From Streptomyces sp. NRRL S-340 (GTDB lineage Bacteria > Actinomycetota > Actinomycetes > Streptomycetales > Streptomycetaceae), in assembly GCF_000720185.1 (NCBI RefSeq), contig NZ_JOIY01000029.1, positions 41,414 through 105,413 of the forward strand: 64,000 bases of DNA, read 5' to 3'. Below are positions 1-8,280 of this stretch, piece after piece. The notes beneath the pieces were generated by a model. It was not told the origin of the DNA. It saw only the letters and a list, made by a program, of their open reading frames with translations, and searched no databases. Every line of letters starts with the position of its first letter. Position 1 is the stretch's first letter. The position numbers and the translations under genes were made by a program.

Positions 1-917
1 CGGACCAGCTCCGCCGCCCGCGGGTCGCGTCCGGCACCGAAGTGGGCCTCGACCATCGCGGCCAGCCGTGCCTCGTCCGGAGCGGCGAGTTCCACCTCCA
101 GGCAGCGGCGGCGGAAGGCGGGCGAGAACGCGCGTTCGCCGTTGCTGGTGATCACCACGACCGGGAACTCCGAGCAGCGCACCCGCCCGTCGCGCACCAC
201 GACCGGTGAGCCGTGGTCGGCCGTGCCGACGCTCGCCTCGCGCCGGGACTGGCCCAGCCGCTCCAGCTCGCGGATGCGGAACTCGCCCTCCTCGAAGATG
301 TGCAGCAGGTCGTTGGGCAGGTCGATGTCGCTCTTGTCCAGCTCGTCGATGAGCAGCACCCGGGGCCGCTTCCAGGGCAGCAGCGCCGTGCCGAGCGGAC
401 CGAGCGTCAGATAGCGGCCCACGTCGGGCAGCGGCTCGCGCTTGAGGCCGGGGCCCGTCCCGACGGGCGCGTCCTGCACCCTGCCGATCGCGTCGTAGTC
501 GTACAGGCCGTCGCGCAGAGTCGTACGGCTGACCACCGGCCACCACAGCACCCGGCCCAGGCCCAGCTCGGCGGCGATCTGGTGGGCCAGACTGGACTTG
601 CCGGTGCCCGGCTGCCCGGTGACCAGCAGCGGGCGGCGCAGCTGGATCGCGGCGTTGATGACGTCGACGACGGCGTGGTCCAGGGTGCCCGCCCGGCGCG
701 AGCCCAGCTTCCGTTCCACGTCCCAGTGGTCGCCCGGGTCGGGGATGTCCAGCGGCGGGCTGTCGGTGTCCGGCCGGAAGCGCCGCCAGGGCGGCGGGGC
801 GGGCAGCGGGGGCAGCGGTTCGGACGGCGCGTGCTGCGCGCCGTTGTCCCGGAACACCCACCAGGCGGGAGGACGGGGCTGCCGTGCCTCACGCTGATCG
901 GTCGTCTCCCCGGTCAT
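1..917 (-). CDS. MoxR-family AAA+ ATPase (3' end outside window)
   Basis: The visible 305 residues have an N-terminal Pro/Arg-rich stretch and then a MoxR-type AAA+ core. Walker A (GQPGTGKSSLA) lies near residue 100, Walker B reads VLLIDELDKSD, and a sensor region follows (VVVITSNGERAFSPAFRRR). MoxR ATPases act as chaperones or remodelers, usually with a von Willebrand A partner. The ATG start (915-917) overlaps the TGA of the VMAP-C gene by 4 bases, implying translational coupling. Context (protease, then VMAP-C, then MoxR) marks it as the ATPase of a VMAP-type conflict system. The C-terminus, and perhaps a vWA partner gene, lie beyond the left edge. Confidence 0.9.
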   Translation of the reverse strand, partial: MTGETTDQREARQPRPPAWWVFRDNGAQHAPSEPLPPLPAPPPWRRFRPDTDSPPLDIPDPGDHWDVERKLGSRRAGTLDHAVVDVINAAIQLRRPLLVTGQPGTGKSSLAHQIAAELGLGRVLWWPVVSRTTLRDGLYDYDAIGRVQDAPVGTGPGLKREPLPDVGRYLTLGPLGTALLPWKRPRVLLIDELDKSDIDLPNDLLHIFEEGEFRIRELERLGQSRREASVGTADHGSPVVVRDGRVRCSEFPVVVITSNGERAFSPAFRRRCLEVELAAPDEARLAAMVEAHFGAGRDPRAAELV

Positions 918-2419
918 GGCCTGCCACCCCCGGTCCGCGGATGCCCGAGCGCGGCCTCCGCCCCCTCCAGTCCGTCTTGGCTGTCCCACACTAGGGTGAC
1001 GTGGCGATGCAGGTCCAGCGTCACCGCTGACCCACCGCCGCCCGGACCGACGCCCCGCAGATGTCGTACCCGGTCGGGCAGCGCATCCAACCTTCCGGCC
1101 AGCAGATTCCACAACTGGGGCCGCGCCTCGGCGTGGTGGCCCTGGCGGCGCAGCGCGACGATGGCCGGAATACCCACCTCCAGGAGGACGTAGACCGGAT
1201 CGGCCGCCAGATCGCCGTCGTAGGCAGGCGGGTCGAGCAGGACGAAGCAGAACGGCGTCTCCCCGTCGCGCAGTTCGCTCAGCAGGTCGTAGGGGGCCGG
1301 GGCACGGCCGTGCGCGACGTACCGTACGGCCGGGGCCTCGAAAACGCCGTCCGGATGGGTCTCGAGCCAGGCCAGGCGGCGGTGCAGCGCGGGCCACCAG
1401 TACCGCTTGTGGAACCGGTCGCGGCTGCGCACCAGGACCGTGTGGTCGGCGCCGATGGGGCGGGCCACCGAACCGGCCGGCCGGACCAGGAACTGGTCGA
1501 CGTCCAGCCACAGCAGCGGCCGGGGCAGCAGGAACTCCACCTTGAGCCCGGCGCTCAGCTCCCCGAGGCGCTCCAGCGCGCTCTGGTGCACAGCGGCGAC
1601 CGTCTCCTCCAGCGCGGCCCGGGAGGCCACCCTGCAGTCGGCGAGCAGGGAGTGCGGTCCCTGGGCGGGGGACAGCAGCCAGCCCCGTACGTGGTACTCG
1701 TCGGGGGCGGCCGGGTGCGCCACGATCTCCACGAGCAGCCGGTACGGCTCGGCCGGCCGCCCGAGCCGGGCCCGCTCCCGGAAGCGGACCCTGCGCAGCA
1801 GCTCGGGCGGGCAGCCGATGCGGTGCGCCACCTTGTCGTTCCAGGCCTGCAGCCCGGCCTCCAGCGGCCGCTGCTGGCAGGCCGCCACGGCTTCGACGAA
1901 CGAGAGCAGCGGATGCGCCTCGTCCGCCAGGACCAGGGCGTCCTCCAGGGCGTCGAGCAGTTCCGCGACCGCTCCGGGGCCGCCGGTCTCCCCGCCCGCG
2001 GGCCGCGGAAGGAAGGGCAGGAAGCGCCGCGCGAGCGGCTCCAGCGGCGTGGCGGCGGGGCACTGGGCGAGCAGCGCGCACAGCTCGTCGCGCTCGGCGG
2101 CCGTGAGCAGCCGCTCCGGGTACAGCCGCAGGTACATCTGCTCGACGGCCGCCCACGCCAGCGTCCCGGTACGCCCGCTGCCCAGCCGGTCGAGGTAGAA
2201 CCGCAGCCCATCGGGGTAGGTGTCGCACGCCCGCAGCGTCGCGTAGAGGTCCTCCCTGAGCATGCCGGAACGTTCGGTGTCCACCGGTCCGAACCGTTCG
2301 GCGAACGCCTCCGCGGCGCGCCGCAGCGGCAGCGGGTGGCCGAGTCCGGGGATGTGGGCGATGAGGCCGGCCAGTTCCCAGAACAGGTCCGTGCGCGGTG
2401 TGCCGGCGGTGCCGGTCAC
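914..2419 (-). CDS. VMAP-C domain protein (vWA-MoxR-associated protein)
   Basis: This 501-residue protein has an all-helical N-terminal half (about 1-200) resembling effector-associated/VMAP middle regions. Its C-terminal half matches the VMAP-C domain, including a VEFLLPRPLLWLDVDQF segment near residue 300 and a following VLVRSRDRF. VMAP proteins are thought to link a sensor/effector to the MoxR-vWA chaperone pair in NTP-dependent conflict systems. The GTG start (2417-2419) overlaps the protease stop by 4 bases (GTGA), and the gene ends in an ATGA overlap with the MoxR gene. The same frame stays open upstream to about 3049, but that part lies antisense-frame inside the protease gene and is not coding. 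Molecular activity is unknown. Confidence 0.85.
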   Translation of the reverse strand: MTGTAGTPRTDLFWELAGLIAHIPGLGHPLPLRRAAEAFAERFGPVDTERSGMLREDLYATLRACDTYPDGLRFYLDRLGSGRTGTLAWAAVEQMYLRLYPERLLTAAERDELCALLAQCPAATPLEPLARRFLPFLPRPAGGETGGPGAVAELLDALEDALVLADEAHPLLSFVEAVAACQQRPLEAGLQAWNDKVAHRIGCPPELLRRVRFRERARLGRPAEPYRLLVEIVAHPAAPDEYHVRGWLLSPAQGPHSLLADCRVASRAALEETVAAVHQSALERLGELSAGLKVEFLLPRPLLWLDVDQFLVRPAGSVARPIGADHTVLVRSRDRFHKRYWWPALHRRLAWLETHPDGVFEAPAVRYVAHGRAPAPYDLLSELRDGETPFCFVLLDPPAYDGDLAADPVYVLLEVGIPAIVALRRQGHHAEARPQLWNLLAGRLDALPDRVRHLRGVGPGGGGSAVTLDLHRHVTLVWDSQDGLEGAEAALGHPRTGGGRP

Positions 2420-3375
2420 GGTGTGGTCCCCGCGTCGCCGCGCAGCCGCAGGACCACGCGCTCGAACTCGCGCATCGGCAGCGACCCCCGCTCGTACCAG
2501 CGCAGCGCGGCGGCGAGCCGGTCGATGCCGTCCGCGTACTGCAGGCACAGCGCCACGACCCCGCGTACGTCCTCGACCAGGACCGGTGACCGCTCGGCCA
2601 GGTCGAAGATCTCGTCCCCGGCGTCGCGCAGCACGCTCTCGCGGCGCTGGGGGTCGCGCATGCTCGGCAGCTTCACCAGCGCGGTGGTCAGCTCCCGGTC
2701 CGCGCCGCGCGGCCAGGCGGGCGCCGGCGCGGGGCCGCCGTGCACGGCGTCGGCCAGCAGCGGGCAGTAGCGCACGGCGGCCTCGACGGGGATCATCCAC
2801 GCGGTGCGGGACCCGGCCGGGCGGCGCACGGCGACGACGACGCCGATGACGTACCCGTCCGCGTCGACGACGCCCGCCCCGCTGTATCCGCCCCGCACCC
2901 GCTCCTCGGACCCCTCCGGGCTCTCCAGCTGCACCCAGTCCGGGCTCAGACCGCCCGCGCCGAGCAGCCGCGCCGTCACCCAGACGCCGGGTGCGGCGGC
3001 CGAGGACTGGCCGAAGACCCGCACGGCCCGCTCCCGCACGGGACCGCACGCACGCAGCCGGGCCGGGACGCAGCCGGAGGGCGCAGCGCCGGTCAGTTCC
3101 AGGACCGCGACGTCCGCGCGTTCCCGGTCGGCCGGGGCCCAGCCCTGCGGCAGGACGGAGGCGTACGACACCTCACGGCTGAGGGAACCCGGGTGGTCGA
3201 CCGTGACGCTCAGCCCCTCGGGGGACTCGTCCTCCGCCAGCTCCAGCGCGCCCTGCACCACGTGAGCACACGTCAGCACCCGCCCCCCGTCCACCAGAAC
3301 ACCCGATCCCACCGGTGTGTTGTCCGAGCCGAGAATCCGCACCCGCCATGAGTCCTCGATCGACTGCGACACCAC
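2416..3375 (-). CDS. Trypsin-like serine protease with C-terminal effector-associated domain
   Basis: 319 residues. The N-terminal 200 residues are a trypsin/HtrA-fold protease with a complete triad: His38 in TCAHVV, Asp88 in RADVAVLEL, Ser165 in GGYSGAG. No signal peptide is visible, so it should be cytoplasmic. The C-terminal 90 residues (from about 225, with KLPSMRDPQRRESVL) match an effector-associated adaptor domain (EAD2-like), which pairs effectors with EAD-bearing partners. It is the first gene of a three-gene overlapping operon, so protease, adaptor and ATPase are made together. The start is GTG at 3375; a second GTG follows immediately. The likely role is a proteolytic effector released when the sensor is triggered. 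Confidence 0.85.
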   Translation of the reverse strand: MVSQSIEDSWRVRILGSDNTPVGSGVLVDGGRVLTCAHVVQGALELAEDESPEGLSVTVDHPGSLSREVSYASVLPQGWAPADRERADVAVLELTGAAPSGCVPARLRACGPVRERAVRVFGQSSAAAPGVWVTARLLGAGGLSPDWVQLESPEGSEERVRGGYSGAGVVDADGYVIGVVVAVRRPAGSRTAWMIPVEAAVRYCPLLADAVHGGPAPAPAWPRGADRELTTALVKLPSMRDPQRRESVLRDAGDEIFDLAERSPVLVEDVRGVVALCLQYADGIDRLAAALRWYERGSLPMREFERVVLRLRGDAGTTP

Positions 3376-3500
3376 GCGCCCCGTTCGCTCCGCCTTTGCA
3401 CGATGTTGGCAGACAACCGCGGCCGGTGACAGTTGTGTGCCCGAATCCGGGGCGGGCAGGGCTCCTCACCGGCCGTCGTGGACGCCCGGCGCGCGCGGTC

Positions 3501-4484
3501 TCACCCCCTCGCGAGCACCCTGCGCAGCCAGTCCAGCCGGGCGGTCCGCGCCGAGCGGGACAGGGCCGCCCCGGGGGCGAGGCCGTCGAAGCCGTGGAAG
3601 CCGCCCGGCCAGACGTGGAGTTCCGCGGCGCCCCCGGCCTGCCAGAGGCGGGAGGCGTAGGCGACGACCTCGTCACGGAAGGTCTCCGCGGAGCCGACGT
3701 CGAGGAAGGCCGGCGGCAGGCCGGCGAGGTCCCGGGCGCGGGCCGGCGCGGCGTACGGCGACACGTGCGGGCCACCGCGCCGCTCGCCCAGCAGGGCCGA
3801 CCACCCCGTCTCGTTGGCCGTGCGGTCCCAGGGGCCGACGCCCGCCATCTGGTGGGCGGACGGCGTGTCGTTGCGGTCGTCGAGCATCGGGGACAGCAGC
3901 ATCTGCGCGAGCGGACGCGGGCCCCCGCGGTCGCGCAGCAGCAGGGCCAGGGCGGCGGCGAGACCCCCGCCCGCGCTCGCGCCCACGAGCACGATCCGCT
4001 CCCGGTCGCCGCCCAGGCGCGCGGCGTGTCCGGCCGTCCACACCAGTCCCGCGTACACGTCCTCCACGGGCGCGGGGTGCGGGTGCTCCGGTGCCAGCCG
4101 GTACTCCACCGACACCACGACCGCGTCCAGTTCCTGAGCCCAGTCGAGGGCCGTGTTCACGCCGAGCCGGTTGTTCCCGAGGACCATGCCCCCGCCGTGC
4201 ACGTGGTACAGCACGGGCCGCGCGGTGCCGGGCGCCGCCGCCGTGGGGCGGCAGACGAGCAGGGAGACGGCCGGGGCGCCCGGGGGGCCGGGGACCGTCC
4301 GGTCCGCCGCCTCGAAGGCGCCGCCCAGTGTCAGGTCCAGCGCGGCCGACAGTTCCGAGGCCGCGTCCCCGTCCCGCCGGGCGGCGGCGATGTCCTCGGG
4401 GGTGAGCCCGGGCCGGGCCAGGTCGCCGGCCTCCTGCAGTGCGGCGGCCAGCTCCGGGTCGAACGGGGGCGGGACCGGTTCCAT
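3501..4484 (-). CDS. Alpha/beta hydrolase, hormone-sensitive-lipase type esterase
   Basis: 327 residues, typical of HSL-family esterases. The oxyanion-hole motif HGGG is near residue 96, the nucleophile elbow GASAGG near 168, and the catalytic His lies in GGFHGFD near the C-terminus. The acid position, normally Asp in DPLRDE, reads GSAETFRDE, so Glu probably replaces Asp; this variant occurs in some HSL esterases. No signal peptide, so a cytosolic enzyme acting on short-chain or acyl esters. It is monocistronic, separated from the FMN reductase gene by a strong terminator hairpin. The ATG start is preceded by AAGGAG. Substrate unknown. Confidence 0.88.
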   Translation of the reverse strand: MEPVPPPFDPELAAALQEAGDLARPGLTPEDIAAARRDGDAASELSAALDLTLGGAFEAADRTVPGPPGAPAVSLLVCRPTAAAPGTARPVLYHVHGGGMVLGNNRLGVNTALDWAQELDAVVVSVEYRLAPEHPHPAPVEDVYAGLVWTAGHAARLGGDRERIVLVGASAGGGLAAALALLLRDRGGPRPLAQMLLSPMLDDRNDTPSAHQMAGVGPWDRTANETGWSALLGERRGGPHVSPYAAPARARDLAGLPPAFLDVGSAETFRDEVVAYASRLWQAGGAAELHVWPGGFHGFDGLAPGAALSRSARTARLDWLRRVLARG

Positions 4485-4579
4485 GGCGTCTCCTTGCCGG
4501 GGTACGACGTGTACGGCGGCACGCCCGCTCGCGGACGCGCCGCCCCCCGTGTACCCGCCCGGGCGGGTGCCCCCGGCAA

Positions 4580-4613
4580 GGAGGGCCGGAGCCGCGCACG
4601 GCTCCGGCCCTCC
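4580..4613 (-). terminator. Hairpin terminator of the FMN reductase gene
   Basis: A perfect 15-bp stem (4580-4594 with 4599-4613) with a 4-nt loop lies just past the FMN reductase stop on the minus strand. There is no T-run, as usual for Streptomyces. Confidence 0.75.
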
Positions 4614-4629
4614 CGGTGGTAAGGCTCGC

Positions 4630-5193
4630 TCAGGCGGCGATGACCTCGTCGGCGTGGCCGCGCAGGCGGGCGACGACCTCGGTCAGCTGGCCGGCGACCT
4701 CGGCGTCGTCCGCCGGGTGCGTCTCGGTGAAGCGCGTCACGGAGCCCGGGATGGAGAGCTTGATGTCCTCGATCACCTTGCCGCCGGCGATGCCCACGGC
4801 CTTGCGGGTGTCGTCGTGCGCCCACACGCCGCCGTACTGGCCGAGCGCGGTGCCGATGACGGCGACCGGCTTGCCGCCGAAGGCGCCGGCGCCGTACGGA
4901 CGGGACAGCCAGTCGATGGCGTTCTTCAGGACGGCGGGGATGGTGCCGTTGTACTCGGGGGAGAAGAGCAGGAAGGCGTCGGCGGCCAGGGCGGCCTCGC
5001 GCAGCTTGACGGCGGCGGCCGGCACGCTGCCCTCGACGTCGAGGTCCTCGTTGTAGAACGGGACGTCGGCCAGGCCCTCGAAGACCTGGACCTCGGCGCC
5101 CTCGGGCGCGAGCTTCGCGGCAGCCTCGGCGAGCTGGCGGTTGTGCGAGCCGGCGCGCAGGCTGCCGACGAGCGCGAGAATGCGAACAGACAT
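4630..5193 (-). CDS. NADPH-dependent FMN reductase / quinone reductase (flavodoxin-like fold)
   Basis: 187 residues of the NADPH-dependent FMN reductase family (ChrR/YieF-like). It begins RILALVGSLRAGSHN, a phosphate-binding loop for FMN, and carries the PEYNGTIPAVLKNAIDW signature near residue 75. Such enzymes reduce quinones, azo dyes or chromate with NAD(P)H in the cytosol. The ATG at 5193 has GGAG seven bases upstream; an in-frame start 12 codons earlier would run into the operator and is not favoured. It is divergent from a TetR gene, with a duplicated palindromic operator between them, so it is the likely target of that repressor. Confidence 0.9.
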   Translation of the reverse strand: MSVRILALVGSLRAGSHNRQLAEAAAKLAPEGAEVQVFEGLADVPFYNEDLDVEGSVPAAAVKLREAALAADAFLLFSPEYNGTIPAVLKNAIDWLSRPYGAGAFGGKPVAVIGTALGQYGGVWAHDDTRKAVGIAGGKVIEDIKLSIPGSVTRFTETHPADDAEVAGQLTEVVARLRGHADEVIAA

Positions 5194-5230
5194 GGGGGAC
5201 TCCAAGGGGTGAAACACTGCCGTAACCAAC

Positions 5231-5281
5231 CGGACCGAGGTCCGTTTAATTTTCTACCAGATTAAACGGACCGCGGTCCAG
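5231..5281. promoter_or_regulatory. Duplicated palindromic operator in the FMN reductase/TetR intergenic region
   Basis: Two 12-bp palindromes, GGACCGAGGTCC (5232-5243) and GGACCGCGGTCC (5268-5279), each followed inwards by GTTTAAT in mirror orientation. Together they form a near-perfect inverted repeat with a 10-nt centre. The AT-rich centre probably holds the -10 regions. This is a typical TetR autorepression and divergent-control site. Confidence 0.8.
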
Positions 5282-5310
5282 TTGTGTTCCCCATGCTTTA
5301 CGCTGTCTTC

Positions 5311-5973
5311 ATGTCCAGCGCTCTGCCGCCCTTTCCCACGCCTCAAGAGCCCTCAGAACAACCGGTGTTGCTCGAACTCGGCGCCGGTTCGGACGAGCCC
5401 TGCCTGCGTGCCGACGCGGCACGCAACCGCGCCCGGCTGCTGGACGCCGCGGCCCGCCTGGTCGCGGAGCACGGCGCGGCGGGCGTCACGATGGAGGCGG
5501 TGGCGGCGGCCGCCCGGGTGGGCAAGGGCACGGTCTTCCGCCGCTTCGGCGACCGCACCGGACTGCTCACCGCCCTGCTGGACCACTCCGAGAGCAAGTT
5601 CCAGGCCTCCTTCCTCAGCGGCCCGCCTCCCCTGGGCCCCGGTGCGCCGCCCGTGGAGCGGCTGCGGGCCTTCGGCTGTGCCGCGCTGCGCCGCGCCGCC
5701 GACGACCTGGAACTGCAGCTCGCCGCGGAACCCTGTCCGGACCGCCGCTTCCTCGTACCGGCCCGCCGGGTGCGCCACGCCCATGTCGTCATGCTGCTGC
5801 GCCAGGCGGTCCCCGGTGCGGACGCCGAACTCCTCGCCCAGGCGCTGATGGGCTACCTGGAGGCCGCGCTGCTCCACCACCTGACCCGGCAGTGCCAGAT
5901 GCCGATGGAGCGGCTCCAGGCCGGCTGGTACGACCTGGTCGACCGCCTGACGGGTGCCGGGCAGCCCGGCTGA
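5311..5973 (+). CDS. TetR-family transcriptional regulator
   Basis: 220 residues. The N-terminal TetR DNA-binding domain (about residues 33-80) contains RARLLDAAARLVAEHG followed by a helix-turn-helix ending VGKGTVFRRFGDRTGLL. The C-terminal ligand domain is not assignable to a ligand. No clear ribosome binding site precedes the start; ATG 5293 and GTG 5284 are in frame, and a leaderless mRNA is possible. It is divergent from the FMN reductase gene and probably represses it through the operator at 5231-5281, perhaps in response to a quinone or electrophile (inference). Confidence 0.88.
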   Translation: MSSALPPFPTPQEPSEQPVLLELGAGSDEPCLRADAARNRARLLDAAARLVAEHGAAGVTMEAVAAAARVGKGTVFRRFGDRTGLLTALLDHSESKFQASFLSGPPPLGPGAPPVERLRAFGCAALRRAADDLELQLAAEPCPDRRFLVPARRVRHAHVVMLLRQAVPGADAELLAQALMGYLEAALLHHLTRQCQMPMERLQAGWYDLVDRLTGAGQPG

Positions 5974-6154
5974 GCCCCTTGGCCCCGTCTCCCGGGTCTC
6001 CCGGGCCGCGCCGGACGCCCGCCCCGGCCCGGGAGCCCCGCTGATCGCGTTTCCGGGCTTCCCGTGGGCGGTCCCCGGCCCCTGAAACAGGGGCGGGTCC
6101 TGCGCCCGGCGTCCGGTGTGCCCGCTCCAGGTCCGCCGGTGGCCGGCCGCGCTC

Positions 6155-6318
6155 AGAGCTGCGGACAAGAGTGGGCCCCGGCGGGCGATGTCCGGCACGC
6201 GCCCCCGCCGCGCTGCCGGAAGGCCCTGGCAGCTGCGCTCCAAGGACCTTCCGGCGCCTTGCGATCGCACGCACCGGACACCGCCCGCTGGCCGGAACCC
6301 GCTTTTGTCCGCAGCTCT
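6155..6318. repeat. Long imperfect inverted repeat (about 164 bp) between convergent genes
   Basis: The outer arms AGAGCTGCGGACAA (6155-6168) and TTGTCCGCAGCTCT (6305-6318) match perfectly over 14 bp. Inner arms continue: GCGGGCGATGTCCGG (6181-6195) against CCGGACACCGCCCGC (6277-6291), and GCCGGAAGG (6215-6223) against CCTTCCGGC (6247-6255). Most mismatches in the stem are transitions. It would fold into a hairpin of about 70 bp. It lies in the 344-bp gap between a TetR gene and a monooxygenase gene and touches the latter's stop codon. It could be a MITE-like remnant, a bidirectional terminator or a structured RNA. The remainder of the gap (5974-6154) shows nothing clear. Confidence 0.75.
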
Positions 6319-7460
6319 CAGCCGTGGGCGGCGAACATGTCCAGCAGGCCCTGGGGCGCGTCCTCGCGGAACAGCAGGGCCGCGCTGTGCGCCGACTGTG
6401 CCGCCGACGCCTCGCTGCGCGGGAACATCCGCTCCTCGTACGCGCTCAGGGCGGCCTCGGTGTCATCGGGCCGGGCGGCGAGGAAACCGGCCAGTTCGGC
6501 GCCGTCGAGCATGGCGAGGTTGGCGCCCTCGCCGGCGAACGGCGACATCAGGTGCGCCGCGTCGCCCAGCAGCGTGACCCCGGGGACCCGGTCCCACCGG
6601 TGACCGACCGCGAGCGCGTGGATCCGCCGGGGCACCAGCGGGCCGTCGGCGTCGGCGACCAGGGACCGCAGGCTCTTGTCCCAGCCGTCGAAGTGGGCGA
6701 GGACCCGCTCCTTGGCCGCCTCGGTGTCGTGGAAGTCGATGCCGTCGAGCCAGTCCTCCGGCGCCTCGACGGCCACGTACACGTGCACGCTGCCGTCCGT
6801 CTCGCGGTGCGCGAGGAAGCCGCGGCCCGCACCCAGTGCGAAGAAGAACCCGTCGCCCACCACTCCGGCGGCGACCGGATGACGCAGATCGGCCTCCAGA
6901 AGGTCCGCCTCGACGAAGGACACGCCGCTGTAGGCGGGCCGCGCCGCGGAGACCAGCGGACGGATCCGCGACCACGCGCCGTCGGCGCCGACCAGCAGGT
7001 CCGTGGTGAACACCGTGCCGTCGGCGAGCGCCACCTCGTGCCGGCCACCGCCCAGCGGGCGTGCCCCGGTGACCTTGGCGCCCCAGCGGACGGTGTTCCC
7101 GGGCAGGGAGCCGAGGAGCAGGTCCCGCAGGTCGCCCCGGTCGATCTCCGGCCGGCCGCCGGTGCCGTCGTCGGGCTCGTCCAGCAGGACGACGGCGTGC
7201 CGGTCCAGCACGCGTGTGGCCTGGCCGCCGGGCAGGACGAGTTCCCGGAACCGCTCGTGCAGACCGGCGGCCCGCAGCGCCGCCTGGCCGGAGTCCTCGT
7301 GGATGTCGAGCATGCCGCCCTGGGTGCGCGCGGCGGGGGAGGCGTCGAGGTCGAAGACCGCCGCCTCGATGCCGTGCACGGCCAGCACCCGGGCGAGCGT
7401 GAGCCCGCCGAGGCCGGCGCCGATCACGGCGATGGGATGGTGGGCAGGTGTGGTGGGCAC
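6318..7460 (-). CDS. FAD-dependent monooxygenase, TetX-like
   Basis: 380 residues of the class A flavin monooxygenase family. It has the N-terminal GAGLGGLTLA dinucleotide-binding loop (about 14-23), the GADGAWSRIR motif near 160 and the second FAD motif GDAAHLMSPFAGEGANLA near 300. The last motif closely resembles Tet(X)-type tetracycline-inactivating and related aromatic hydroxylases. Cytosolic; uses NADPH and O2. It lies 77 bp downstream of a TetR gene on the same strand, so both are probably co-transcribed and repressed by that TetR. Substrate unknown; antibiotic inactivation is possible but unproven. Confidence 0.9.
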   Translation of the reverse strand: MPTTPAHHPIAVIGAGLGGLTLARVLAVHGIEAAVFDLDASPAARTQGGMLDIHEDSGQAALRAAGLHERFRELVLPGGQATRVLDRHAVVLLDEPDDGTGGRPEIDRGDLRDLLLGSLPGNTVRWGAKVTGARPLGGGRHEVALADGTVFTTDLLVGADGAWSRIRPLVSAARPAYSGVSFVEADLLEADLRHPVAAGVVGDGFFFALGAGRGFLAHRETDGSVHVYVAVEAPEDWLDGIDFHDTEAAKERVLAHFDGWDKSLRSLVADADGPLVPRRIHALAVGHRWDRVPGVTLLGDAAHLMSPFAGEGANLAMLDGAELAGFLAARPDDTEAALSAYEERMFPRSEASAAQSAHSAALLFREDAPQGLLDMFAAHG

Positions 7461-7536
7461 GTGGGTTCTCCTCGGGTCGGCGGGGGGAGGGGCGGGGCTG
7501 CGGGGGACCGGGGCGCGTTTCGCGGTTTCGTCGCGG

Positions 7537-8226
7537 TCAGTCGGGCACCGGCGTGTGCTCGATGCCGCTGATCACCGCCCGGATGCCCCAGGACAGGCGC
7601 TCCTCGGGCGTCCCGGCCAGCAGGGGGGCGGCGAGGGCGGCGATGTGCGGGTGGGTGGCGGCCGAGGCGCCGTGCACGGCGTCGGTGAGCGCGTCCCACT
7701 CCTCCTGTCCGCCGGTCCGTCCTTCGTACGCGGAGTGCTCGGCGGCCGTCGCCGTCGCGTGCTGGAGCAGCAGGTCCACGCCCCACGCCGCGCGGGCGGG
7801 CGGCACACCCCCCTGCCCGAGCAGGGCGAGCAGGGTCTCGATCAGGTTCAGGTAGTGCGGTCCGCTCGGCCGGGCGGTGAGCGCGGAGCGGGCGAGGCCC
7901 GGGTGCTCGTGGAGCATCGCGGTGTACGCCGTGAGCACCCGCTCCAGCCGCTCGCGCCAGTCGCCCTCCTCCGGCGCGGGGGCCGCTTCGACCGTTCCCA
8001 GCAGCTCGTCGAGGACGGCCGCGTGCAGATCGGCGGTGTTGCGCACGTACACGTAGAGGGAGGCGGGACCGGTGTCGAGCTCCTGGGCAAGGCGCCGCAT
8101 GGTCACCTTCTCCAGTCCCTCGGCGCGCAGGACGGCGACGGCGGCGGCCACGATGCCCTCCTTGCTCAGGGCGGGCTTGGCGGGACGGTCGCGGCGGCTG
8201 CGCGAAGCGCTGGGATGTGCTGTCAC
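7537..8226 (-). CDS. TetR-family regulator (TetR class, C-terminal TetR_C-like)
   Basis: 229 residues. The helix-turn-helix region (about 20-65) contains ALSKEGIVAAAVAVLRAEG and ends ELDTGPASLYVYVRN, typical of the class that includes the tetracycline repressor. The ligand domain follows. Start GTG 8226 has no visible ribosome binding site and lies 15 bp from the operator, so the mRNA may be leaderless; GTG 8232 is two codons upstream. It is followed by the TetX-like monooxygenase and preceded by three operator repeats, suggesting autoregulation and control of that enzyme. Confidence 0.88.
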   Translation of the reverse strand: MTAHPSASRSRRDRPAKPALSKEGIVAAAVAVLRAEGLEKVTMRRLAQELDTGPASLYVYVRNTADLHAAVLDELLGTVEAAPAPEEGDWRERLERVLTAYTAMLHEHPGLARSALTARPSGPHYLNLIETLLALLGQGGVPPARAAWGVDLLLQHATATAAEHSAYEGRTGGQEEWDALTDAVHGASAATHPHIAALAAPLLAGTPEERLSWGIRAVISGIEHTPVPD

Positions 8227-8240
8227 GCTCACACGGTACC

Positions 8241-8280
8241 GAACATGTTCGTTACGAACAAGTTCGTCACGAACATGTTC
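8241..8280. promoter_or_regulatory. Triple 15-bp operator repeat upstream of TetR/monooxygenase operon
   Basis: Three copies with a period of 15 bp: GAACATGTTC (8241-8250), GAACAAGTTC (8256-8265) and GAACATGTTC (8271-8280), the first two followed by GTNAC. Each core is a 10-bp palindrome, perfect in two copies. The AT content is well above the surroundings. This is a likely cooperative TetR binding site overlapping the promoter. Confidence 0.8.

Noticed and set aside
1061..2770. Long open frame antisense to the VMAP-C and protease genes
   Set aside because: Frame is open because of extreme third-position GC; it has no recognisable domain, while the opposite strand has clear families and coupled starts.
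2420..3049. N-terminal extension of the VMAP-C gene
   Set aside because: Same frame stays open but translates to Arg/Gly-rich noise inside the protease gene; the GTG at 2417-2419 overlaps the protease stop and starts the conserved part.
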